A stretch of 64,000 nt of DNA from Norana najaformis (taxonomy: Eukaryota > Annelida > Clitellata > Crassiclitellata > Hormogastridae): NCBI GenBank assembly GCA_964023275.1, contig OZ029913.1:46193976-46257975 (forward strand), read 5' to 3'. The translations under genes were made by a program, and so were the position numbers. Below are positions 23,501 to 35,500 of this stretch, piece by piece; the first letter of the stretch is position 1; the number at the start of each line of letters is the position of its first letter. Below the pieces are notes generated by a model. That model saw nothing but the letters and a program-made list of their open reading frames with translations. It ran no database searches and was not told where the DNA came from.

Positions 23501-26500
23501 ATCATATCTATTATACATGTTTAATAGATCTCTTCTGGAGCGATATCTGCTTGAATCACAAAAGCGGGCTATCATTTTCCCATCTCTGAAAAAACTTAAT
23601 CTAGATCCTAATGACCTTCATAATTATCGCCCTATTTCCAATCTCTCTTTTCTCTCTAAAACTCTTGAGAGACTTGTTTCCCTTCAATTGTTACCCTATC
23701 TTGAAAATTCTGGGCTTATGCCTCCTGGTCAGTCTGGTTTTAGGCGTCATCACTCTACCGAATCTGTTCTTTTGTCCTTCCTCTCGGACATTTATTCAGC
23801 CATTGATCAGTCTCACATTACCCTCCTTGCACTCTAAGATGTCTCCGCTGCCTTTGACATGGTTGATCATAATATTTTGTTACACTGTCTTGAGCTATCT
23901 TTTGGCCTCCATGGTCCTCCTCTTCACTGGTTTCGTTCTTATCTTAGCGGTCGAACACAGATGGTTATTCTTGGCATATGTCCTGTATGTCCTGGGTTAA
24001 AGTTGATCTTGGTGTTCCCCAGGGCTCAGTCCTTGGTTCTCTTTTATACATTTTGTATACTGCTGATATCCCTTCCCTCTTTGGTAAACACTTGGCTGTT
24101 GGTCATTTGTATGCAGATGATGTTCAGGGAACTCCGTCTGCACAGCTTGCTCTTGTTGGTAAGATCGATGCCCTAACTCAACATTGGACGTCCTGTAATC
24201 GTCTTCACCTTAATCCGGCTAAGACTCAGTTGATCTGGTTTGGTTCTAAATACCGTCTAGCTCAGCTTGACTACTCTTGCTTATCCGAAGCTTTCCCCTC
24301 TTTTATATTTTCATCTAGTGTGTCATAATCTGGGCGTTATACTTGACTGTAACCTTACTTTTGCAAACCATGTTTCTAGTTTAACTTGGTCTTGTTACTA
24401 CCAAGTAAGGCGTTAAGAGTCGTGCATCGTTCTGTTTCTTCCTCTGTTTTTACTACTATGATTTACTCGCCCATATATAGTTGCCCCAACTAGAATGGCA
24501 GCATCCAATTTCAATGCTGCTCGAAGAGCAACACGGCCACCACATGGGAATCGCTGACTATGCCGCATGTCACAGCCATGTCAGATCCCTTGCAATTCAC
24601 TATCGCAGCAGCCAGTCCAGATGACGACAATGCGGAGAGCCCCCGGAGGGACGTCGACACCTAGCGAACATGAAGTCAAATGGACGCCTTTCATCACGTA
24701 CTCGACGAACCTTCCGGAACTAACGTCTAAAAGACATGGGTCAACGACGCGGTGGCCATCTGGCGCTCGACGGAATAATAATCGATCAACACCCTATGAA
24801 TAGGACATTAAGGACATTAATAGGGCCATCTGGTGGAGGCCATCAAGTCATAAACTCGAATAGGCACATAGGAATAACTGTATAAAAGGATTGGTTAGAT
24901 CTGACTCCAGAGTTCACTCTTGAAGGCGCTAGAACATCAGGACATTTGTAGATCCTGACGGACGGACGATAACTTCACCTACGCTAGTCTTTTAACAGTT
25001 TTAATGACTGTAGTCAAGAGTGACTCACAAGTTCTACATATATCTCCGTAGTTGCTTCGATTAAATTTAAGAAAACTCCCTTTTGGCTTGATTGAAATCT
25101 ATGTCACGATTCTGGATGCCATGCTTGAGCGGATAGTCATGACATTACTGCAGTCATACCGCTTGATCTTCGCTGATGTGGACTGCTTCAGCAGGAAGCT
25201 GCAAGCCAACAGCCGGGCAGCGTTCCTGTGCTGGGACATCGGGCCGGATGGGACCAAGGAGGTCAACACTGAGAGCACATATTTCACCAGCAGGATCGAC
25301 CAGCAGTTCCTGGATGACAACCAGGCTTTTGTGGAGTTTCAGATGCACTGCGTGCATGGCTTCCCAATGGTGCCCACAGTGATCCCGAAGTCAGCCGTCT
25401 TTCTTCCACCTTCCCACCACAGGAACAAAGTGGAAGAAGTGCTTATCACGTCGTTTTCATCCACAAGGGCGGTCTGGAGGGGGACTGGTTGGCCACGGCT
25501 GCCTAGATGCTGGCAAGAAAGGCAGTAGCCAGTGTCCTGGACCTTAGTGCACTGGACTGCCCCAGAATCGACAAGCAGCTGCATCAGGCATCGGTCCAAA
25601 GGGCTGTGCAGAGCGAGTGCAGCAGCCGAGCCGCCATCCGCGCCCCAATAACGCTGGATGACAAACTGCCCCCATATAATGTCTGGTGCTTCGGCACTGG
25701 GGGTGGTGAATCTTCTGCACAAATCTTTGCATTGGCTTTCTGTTCAGCAAAGGATTTATTTCAAATTGGAGCTTTTAGTTTATAAAACACTGACCTCTGG
25801 CCAACCACAATACTTAAAATCACACCTCATTCCTCAGGCCTATCATTACACTGGCCAACAGAAAAATTTTTTTTCTTGTTGCCTTCGGTTTTAGACCTGT
25901 TCTTGGGGTAATTTTGGGCGCTGATTCAGAAAATGTCATTGGATTGAGTGCATCAGGTCTAGTTTCTGAGATATCGTCGATTTTGTAAAGAAAACCCAGT
26001 CCACTCTTTAAACGATGTCTTTGGCAAAACTAAAATGTCATAATAAACTTTATTTATGGGTAATTATAATTCTTGCTGATTCATATAATGCCTACATCCT
26101 TATAATGTAAAATCAGCATATCTTGCCGCGTGCTGAGATATTGCTGATTCAACGAAATAACTATTCCGTAGCCTACAGCTTACTCAGCACTAAATTCATG
26201 GCCTCATTTAGAATTTATTTGTGCTTATACAGCGTTTCATGGTTTCGAACTATGTAAATAGATTATGCTGAAGTCAGCATTTATAGCCTATATAAACCGC
26301 CTCCTGAAAGCTAGAGCAGCCGCAGTCGTCTTAGGGCATATTAAGAGTTGGTCGCAAGAACAATCTGTGAATGTGAGCATTAAATAACTACATGTTCTTA
26401 CTATTTTTTAGGTTAGTCACTTAATTCCTCAGATGCGAACATCCTTAAGGTTATGGCTACTTCCAGACGGAGCTGCATTAACCATCCAGACATATTCTGC

Positions 26501-29500
26501 TACATTTGTGGGGAATACACACTAAAAGCAAACAGGAAACCGATTTCTGAGTTTGTAAAAAGAGCATATGTAGGTTATTTTGGTGTCAAACTTGGAGACC
26601 AAGATAAGCAATGGGCTCCTCATACAGTATGCAAAACTTGTATTGAACAATTGCGCCACTGGACAATTGGAAAGAGAAGCTGCCTGAAATTTGGTGTACC
26701 GATGGTTTGAAGGGAACAGATAAACCACTTCGACGACTGTTACTTTTGTATGGTTAATATCATAGGCATCAATCGAAATAATCGTCACAAGTTGTCTTAC
26801 CCTGATATACCTTCAGCCAGGAGACCTGTTCCGCATTCGGATATTGTACCAGTTCCACCTTTTCGCGAACTACCTCAGCTCTCAGACGATGAGACTTGCA
26901 TGTCCAATATCGGACAAGATGACAAAAGTGAAGAAAGTGGGGGCAGTGACAGTGATTTCCAATCAACTTCACACAGTGAACGTTTTGACCAAAAAGAGTT
27001 GAGTGATCTGATCAGGGACTTAAATCTTTCCAAAGAGTCCTCTGAATTGCTTGCGTCCAGACTAAAGGAAAAGAATGCACTTCAGCCTGGAACGAAAATT
27101 ACAATTTATAGAAACAGAGAAAAGGATTTGCTGCCATTCTTTACCGAAGACAACAACCTAGTATTCTGTAATGACATCAGCAACTTATTGAAGAAAATTG
27201 GTCTGTCGGATTACAGCCCAGATGAGTGGCGTCTTTTTATCGACAGTTCAAAACGTAGTCTGAAATGTGTGCTTTTAAATAACGGCAACAAATTTGGTTC
27301 TATTCCAATCGGTCACTCCACCAGGATGAAAGAAGAGTACAATGCCATCTCTTTAGTACTGGAAAAGATAAAATACAAAGAACATCAATGGGTAATTTGT
27401 GTAGACTTGAAGATGGTAAATTTCCTCCTTGGTCAACAAAGTGGCTACACAAAGTATCCCTGCTTTTTGTGTCTTTGGGACAGTAGAGCCAAGCATGAAC
27501 ATTGGACAAGAAAAGATTGGCCTTCGAGGAAAGACATGGTGGTTGGAGCTCAAAATGTAATCAAGGAATCTTTGGTGGCACGAGATAGGATCATACTGCC
27601 GCCACTACATATAAAGCTAGGCCTGATGAAACAATTTGTCAGGGCTTTGAATAAAGAAGGTTCGTGCTTCGAATACATAGTACACAAGTTACCAGGAATT
27701 ACAATGGAAAAATTGAAGGCTGGAATCTTCGATGGTCCACAGATCAGGCAACTTATGAATGACCCACTTTTCATACCATCAATGAATGAAATCGAATCTT
27801 GTGCCTGGTCTTCCTTTGTTCTTGTAACTAAAAATTTTCTTGGCAACAAGAAGGCAGACAATTATGCACAACTAGTAGAGGATATGCTTCTTCATTTCAA
27901 CAAGCTTGGCTGCAACATGAGCATTAAAGTCCATTATCTCCACAGTCACTTAGATCGCTTTCCAGAGAATCTTGGTGACTTCAGCGAAGAGCAAGGTGAA
28001 AGATTTCACCAAGACATCAGAACAATGGAAAATCGATATCAAGGAAGATGGGATGCACACATGATGGCAGACTATTGCTGGAATATTATGCGCGATTATT
28101 CCGGCAGATGCCACACTCGGAAATCGTACAAAAGGAGCTTCTTCGGTGTCGAATGACTTGAAATTTTTATAACAAACTTGTTCTGTTTGGTATCATATAA
28201 GTACAGTTTCAGGTACTACCATTTTCTTTTAAGTATTTGTATTATTATGTTTATTTAGTGTATCACATAATAAATTGAGCACTACATAATTGTAGCTATA
28301 GCCTTATGTTTTATGGGCGAGCAGAGGCAAGGACTGGTATATGGCATAATGTTCTATATCTCGAAAACTAGACCTGCTGGGAGAAAACTGTTGCCTTTTC
28401 TGGAATCAGCAGGTCAAATATACCCAGAAACAGTTCTAACATTTGAGGCAACAAATTATGTGTTGGCCAGTGTTATTCAACCAGGTCTTCTGACGCTCTT
28501 TCTGGCTGTGCCAAAAACTAGAACTGTTCTTCATGTGTGACCTTTTCAGTTTCTGGACCTAACTTTTGGAACTTCTCTCCCAGTATCTGTTCATTCTGCT
28601 CAGTTGCTTGTTTCATTTCATTCTCAACTTAAGACTTACCTATCAAATTGCTTATCCACTGCAGGCTGCACCTCTGTCTTGGTGAACTGAGCTTCTGGAT
28701 ATTGACTTGAATGCGACTTGACTTTGGCATGTGCCACTGGTTGATGCCTTGTGCATTAGACAATGATGCAATAGAAGCTTTTAATTAGTAATAATAATAA
28801 CCATAATCATAATCATAATAATAATAATAACAACAAAACAACAGCAACAACAATAATAACAGTGGACTGTACAACTTCTTCATTTCCGAAAACCACCTTT
28901 GCATTTCCAGGTATCAGCTGAAATTAAGACACACTATATACAATAGCCAACTTGTAGTTACCATATATACTCAACTATAAGTCGAGAAATTTATGTCTAT
29001 TTCAGGGCGACGAAAAAGGTCTTCGACTTATACTCGAGAGACAAAATAGACGGAAAATTTTCGGACTGAATATTCAACATTACTAAAATGGACTTAAAAT
29101 CACACCTCATTCTTCAGTTTATTTTAGTTGTCTTTGTTTTTATATCGTTTTTCAAGAAAAATCACATTTCAACAAATTACTGACTACATATAGATCAAAA
29201 AGAAATATTCTTCTCTTATAACAAAGTTATTATATACCTCTACGATATATTTCATGCATCGAAAGCGATGTCCTTTATTATCGCTCGCTGAGACATCCGC
29301 CAAAAGAAATCAAATATCATGGATACGCGCAGTAATGTCGAGCAAGAGAAAGAATTCCAACATAGGTGTAGAGATGTGTGCAAAACGAGGGAGTCGGGCT
29401 GCGAGCCTAGCTGATAAACCGTTTGAAAGGGGAAAGTCGCTGCATGGAGAGTCTCAGAAGAAGCTATTGCAGATCTCATATTACTAAGAGATTACAGACA

Positions 29501-32500
29501 AGTGATTCTGGCTGAAATGAAATAATTTACTCCATTCTGATATTTGAATATTGCAAATTATATGCCATTGTAAATGCACTTGGTAATATTTATTTATAGG
29601 CCTATAGTGAAATTTGCTTGCAATATGCTGATTGGTCCTCTTGATTGATCCCGGCGATTGAATTCGCTTCCTACCAACTCTTTCCAGAAATTCTGTATAG
29701 GGCCCATCCATATATTACGTACCCAATGAGGGGGAGGGGCGATCGGATTTAGGCAATTTTGCATATGGGTGCGTATGGTGAGGGGGAACGGGTCTCAACA
29801 AAATGTGTACGTACGCAAAATAAATTTCCACATTAGCCTATTTATAACACTGTATTATCCTATAGTCGTCCGATGGAATTTATTACATTATATAAAAGCC
29901 ATGTGCAGTTATTCTGTGCTGAGAACCAGTTCGACCAAGGGAACTGAGTCACAGGCAGTCGGACATACAGACCTTAAGCCCCACAGGTCGCCAGAGGGCA
30001 CAAATCTATAGCAAGATTTGACAGATCCCTGAAAAATTAATGGAATGCAGGTCAGACAACTTGCCCTCACATCACTGCCATTGCCATCTGGATGTCATCT
30101 TTGACCAGTCAGGCAGTACTAAGGGGTGTAAGCTGACCCGCTAAATTACTTCCTTCAGTTACAAAACCATATACATGTACCTTATTTATTTATTTATTTA
30201 TACAGAACACTTATATAGCGCCCCTTCAAGAAAACTGCTCCGAAGCGCTCCCAAACCAACCTCGGCGAAAGAGAACAGTCTTAAGAGAAGAATAGAAGAT
30301 AGAAGTAAAATCCCGGGGCAGAAGACGTAGAGTAACAGGAAGTCCATTCCAGAGGGTTGGGCCAGCAACAGAGAAAGCACGACGCTGCATGGTCGAGGTG
30401 CGAGTGCGAGGTACTAGTAGATTACAACTAGCAGCGGAGCGAAGAGAAGCACCTCCAAAATTGGACCGGACAGGTAGGCAAAGCTCCCTCAAGTAAGAGG
30501 GGGCAATACCCAACAAGGAGTTCCAAACAGAGACGATGACCCTATAGTGAATGCGCTGACTCATAGGAAGCCAGTGCAACTCATCTCGCATGAAATCAGA
30601 GACATGACCAAACCTAGAGATGCCACCAATAAGCCGTGCAGCCGCCCGCAACACACGTTCCAGGCACAAAAGCCGTACATCAGGGAGTCCAACATATAAA
30701 GAAGAGCAGTAATCCAACCGACTAGTGACAAATGCATGAACCAGAGTCTTAGATGAGGTGACTGAGAGAGAACGTGAGACAACACGAAGTTGCCGTAGCT
30801 GGTAGTAGCAACTACGACAAAGACGATGTACCCGAGCCTTAAAAGAGAGCTCCTGATCCAACTCAATGCCAAGGTTATGTACATATGGTTTTGTAAATAT
30901 GGGGTGGATACATATATACCCATATTTGTAGTCGCCCTTTATAATTATATTCCCCACACAGTCTCTGCATGCTAGCCGAAGAAAGCTCCCTCTGTTAAAT
31001 ATATAAGGGGTATGAAAATATAATTTTCTTTGCATACGTAACATATGGATGGGCCCATATTATAAGGCTGTATATATGGGTTCGACTTATATTCGAGCCG
31101 TCGATTTTGGACTCTTTTTTCTCAGAAAAGTACACTTCGACTTATACTTGAATCGAATTATAGTTGAGTATATATGGTAAGCAATCCCAATTACTGCTAC
31201 TGCATTTGTCTTTCAGCACTTTAGTTGGGGCTTGAATCACATGAAATTGACAACTCACTGACAAGCACAGTAACTCAAAAGGAAAGGTTGTCCAGTTTTT
31301 TGATTGCTGCTGAACTGCTGCTTAAACCCCAGAAAAGTTACGGTACACATTTCTTACCTGCACTTGGTCTGAATTGTCGGCACAAATGTAATATGCCGAA
31401 ACCTGGTTATTCAATGCACGAAGAATGATTTGAAAACAGTTTGGTCTACAAAATTCAGACATCAAAACAATTCAGTTAATACCGTGGCATTCTGATCATG
31501 CAGATGAGTGAACAATTTCACAAATTTTTTTAGTTATTTTCATTGCCTGTTCCTTGTTTATTCTGCACCCTTGTCCACATTCTGAAGTCCCCTTTGGGTC
31601 TGCACTGAATTCTATGCAATTTTCAGGTTCTTAAACTGATGACCACTGCAGTTTTTCTTAGGCACCCTTGTCTTGAATTTTTTGCTGATCTCTTGGCATA
31701 ATCTAACACAAGAGTTATATGTATCATTATAATATCAGAGAGATTTAGACAACATAAATATCTGAATTAGTTATTTTGATTGTCACAAAATGCACAATAG
31801 TTTGAGACCCTACCTGTTGTGCGGGAAACATGCTGCTTGGGAAACTCACCTGGATGGCGGGAAAGTAGGATGGATTGTTGTGCACAATGAATAAGAAGGG
31901 TGGCTGCATCGAGGGTTAAGTCAGTCGCTAGGTGGAGTCAGTTCCTGAGTGACAGAACAAGCAGAAGAATTCGGGGAATTCGAAGGAGGCTTTCAGTCAT
32001 AACATCTGGAGAAGCAAGGTCATGACTGGAGTGATGGAAGCCTGAGAAGCCAAGATGCGTTTAACATCTCTAGTCTTTGTTTTCGTAAGTTTAGATATAT
32101 ATATTGTGTGTTACTTTTAAGCTAGTATAAAAGCACGTATTTAGAGAATAGATATATATGCGTGTGTGTGCTTAATTGAAGAGTCAGCTTTATTTATACA
32201 TATGGTTTCAAATATTTAGATAATTCTTGTCATAATTAAAGTGCATAGTGATATACAGACACAGATGACATAGCTGAACAGTTGAAATCTCATGTATATA
32301 TAAGCTATTTGAATAATTGATGTCAGTTTTGGCCAGTTTATGTATATAGATATGTTAGCATGCGTTAAATGTTTATACCTCAGGTATTTAATATCTGTTG
32401 GAGAAAGTATGCTTTGTGTGTTGTTTGGGTATGCAGAGTTTTGCGGCCTGTGTAGGCTTATATGCTGAAAACTGTTCATTGGAATTTAGTGTGTCAGTAT

Positions 32501-35500
32501 TTTGAAAGGTTTATTGCGTGTGAATTTAGCCCAGTTCTGGTGGTCCTAATGGTACAGGTGAATTGGAGCTTTTTGGTCTGGTGGACAAGTGACATGGGAC
32601 CATAGTGGAGCTTGTCTTCGAATGTGGATGTAACGGATGCAGTCCTAACCCAGTCAAGTTCTTTTGACTAACGCCGGATGCTTGAGTCTTTTACTGTGTC
32701 AGTAGGACGGTCCTTGCATTATCTTGAGAGTTTATTTGGTGTTTTCTATGCGCAGGATTGTTTTGGTGTTCATTGGAATTTAGTGATAGTGATGTCTGAA
32801 TGCTTAAAATATGCTTAAAACCAGGGTAGAGGCCGGTACAAAGTGGCTCATCTCCGCGTTTGAGAGCTTCTGGGGCTCGGCCTCAGTACCGAGCGACTAG
32901 ATAGAGGAATCATCCTCCCTTTTCACAAAGGCTGCCACTGGGACTGCAAGAACTATTATGGCATCACCCTACTATCAAAAACTGCATCATCTTAAGTCAA
33001 GTACATTGGACATATTCTGAGCCCCGAAGGACTTGAAATTGATGACGAGAAAGTGAAAGCCATAAAAGAAATACCAAGAATGAACAACATAAAAGATGTT
33101 CAACCTTTTATGGGCACATTGAATTGCATGCACAAACACATTTCCAGAGCTTAGAACCTTCAGTCAACAATTGTGAGACCTACTGAAGGCATTGAGACAC
33201 CCCTCAGGAGATGGTTTTCTTGGAACTAAATCAGAAATCTACTGAATCCCCTGTGCTCAGATTTTTCAACCTGGCCTTACCAGCATCCCTCCCAGTCAAC
33301 TCGTCGACAGATCTTGGCCTCTTGGGGTCTGTCTGCTGCAGCTGAGCCAGCCAGCAGCATAAGCATCAAGATCAAGGAGTCAAAAATGAAAGAAATTACA
33401 CTAAGATTTAAGAAGAAATGTTAGCAATCATGTTTGGATACATTAAATTCAGTGACTATGTCTACAAACGATTCATAACTGTAGAAACTGATTACAAACC
33501 CATTCCGATTTTATTCAGGCTGCAACGCCACCTAGAATCCAAAGGATGATGCATAAAGTTCAGAGATTCAACTTGTTGTTGGTTTACAACCTGGGAAAAG
33601 ATAAGTTCAGATGAGCACCGCTTTATATCACAGAACCAGACAAACCCAGGTTGAAGGTTTTTGACAAAATGAAGAACATAGCTAATATCAGACAAAAGCG
33701 AAGAAATTGTTCAAGACTTGTAAACATGATGACACTGGCCCTTCCATGGCTTAACAGTGCTCAGAAATATTCATCTTGGTCCTGTAGAAGTGTCACCAGC
33801 TCAAATGCTGATGGGTTGAAAGATGACTGCAGTGCTCGATGTTATACAGACCAGGCTGAATTTAAAGCGAACAAAAGACTATCTTGTGAAAAGTAAAAAA
33901 ATGTGAAAGAGGTATTATGATTGTGGTACCACGAAGCTAGAACTGTTGGCAGGCTATCATGGGAGATACACATGTATGAATTCCAGGTGTGGTTGTACAG
34001 CATTTGGACCAAGCACGATCTTATCTTGTGAGCTGTTGAGATATTACAAAGAGATGAAATTGGTGATTCACCAGTTAGATTACCAGAGATGTCCAAAGGA
34101 GCCTACAATTCTGGAATATGACTCTACTTTTGTTAGTGATGATAATGAAGCTCACACTAAATGAAAATGCCCAGCAGAGGATGTGACAATGCTGGACAGC
34201 AGCTGCTAATATGTCGAGACAGCCCAACAACATGCCAACAGCAGATGACGAAACTGACGAAGGAAGTTATAGGACTTGCAGTGGACAGACAGTCAACAGC
34301 CTAAAAGTTATAGAGTCTTCGCATTCGGATGCACCCTCCAGTACTACTGTGAACACTTTTAGGTGCTGTTGTGCAAATCTGGAGTATGACAAGGATGTTA
34401 GTTTTTGCATAAATTTAGATTTTGTTATGTTGGCCAATTTAGTCATGAATTTGTGTAATTTGTATGGACCATGCTATGGAACAGTTAAGCGGGGCTATCA
34501 GTAACAGCTGCTTGACTAGCTTGCATGAAACTGGCTGATAGGAGGCCATAGATGGAAAACTGACAGGGGGTGGTAAATAAGGGAGAGAAAGAGATAAATA
34601 GAGAAATCGAGAGAGAGAGATGGGACAGATGGATGCCAATCGGAGGGCAAAAAGGGAAAAGTTGGATGATTGACAGACGGAGGCGAAAGTTAAAGAGGGG
34701 AGTAAAGCAAAGAGGGCATTTGCTAAACAAAGGCCAAGCAGGCATCAGGTTTCTGGAAAGCAGGGAAGGAAATAACACTGCATCTCATAAATGGGACATG
34801 CTAAGTTAACAGGCCGATGCGAATCAACAAGACTTCGATGTTGCTGAAAATACATTGTATATACTTGTTAATACACATATAAAGAAATTATCTCGTCTAT
34901 TCGTACTGCTTTACCTGACTAACACTAAACAGTAGTCATAGCCGAAAGTTCAGGCAACCTATTGTATATAGGGCCTTTGCTGACTAATATCAGTGATCAT
35001 TCTACAGCGCCAGTCCCTGGTCTCAACACTGTTACCCTATTCTGTAACTTGTACTATAAAATCTAATCAATAGTTGCCTATAATGATTTGCAACTTCAAC
35101 TTCTTTAGTTGTATAAAGTGTTTAATCTTGGTATGACAACCAGTTCTTGAAAACAAAAACAACTTCAAACTTCTCAACTACATAAAAGTCACAACTTAAT
35201 ATCTCTCTGCAATGTCAGCACTTTCAAATTTAAAATCTTGATATACATTCTTTCATGCAACTGCACAACTGTATATAAATCTTCAAACCCCAACCAATCA
35301 GGAAGCACAGCTTACCCTAGGCTCCGCACCTCTGCCTGTACAGAAGCTCTAGGCAGTATTTAGTCATACATAGTAACGTAAGCTACACGTCCTCACCATG
35401 TCAATCAAATGCACTAAGAGCCTGAACACTAACTCCACCCTTTTAGCACATCCCAATACATGGTAGGCTCAAATAAAGAGCATCCTCTTTTAAAAGGTAT

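Larger units (their letters stand above)
25849..28472 (+). mobile_element. 2.6-kb DNA transposon, CACTGG termini, TTA target duplication
   Basis: Element of 2624 bp. The left end (25849-25976) and the complement of the right end (28355-28472) match over about 120 bp: CACTGGCCAACA, TTGTTGCC, GCTGATTC, CAGGTCTAGTTT and GAGATAT. It is flanked by TTA at 25846-25848 and 28473-28475. The flanks join to a continuous L2-like LINE sequence (compare 12810-12850), so the boundaries are well supported. It carries one gene, a TATATAA-type promoter and a polyadenylation-type AATAAA at 28269. Termini with CACTG and a 3-bp duplication recall CMC-type (CACTA/Chapaev) elements, but the protein is not one I can place there. 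Confidence 0.92.
28961..31177. mobile_element. TA-flanked TIR element with nested insertions
   Basis: Begins CCATATATACTCAACTATAA at 28961; the complement of the same 20 bases ends the element at 31177. Both ends are bordered by TA (28959-28960 and 31178-31179), as in Tc1/mariner/pogo-type insertions. Inside is a second TIR element (29700-31056), which in turn holds an L2 LINE piece. No transposase recognised; the short frame at 29254-29487 has no motif. Confidence 0.75.

Noticed and set aside
26708..26710. TGA as a selenocysteine codon
   Set aside because: The homologous residue is Trp, not Cys, and no selenocysteine insertion structure was evident.
26522..27861. Several minus-strand frames across the transposase gene
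   Set aside because: Shadows of the plus-strand transposase frame, which has the conserved motifs.
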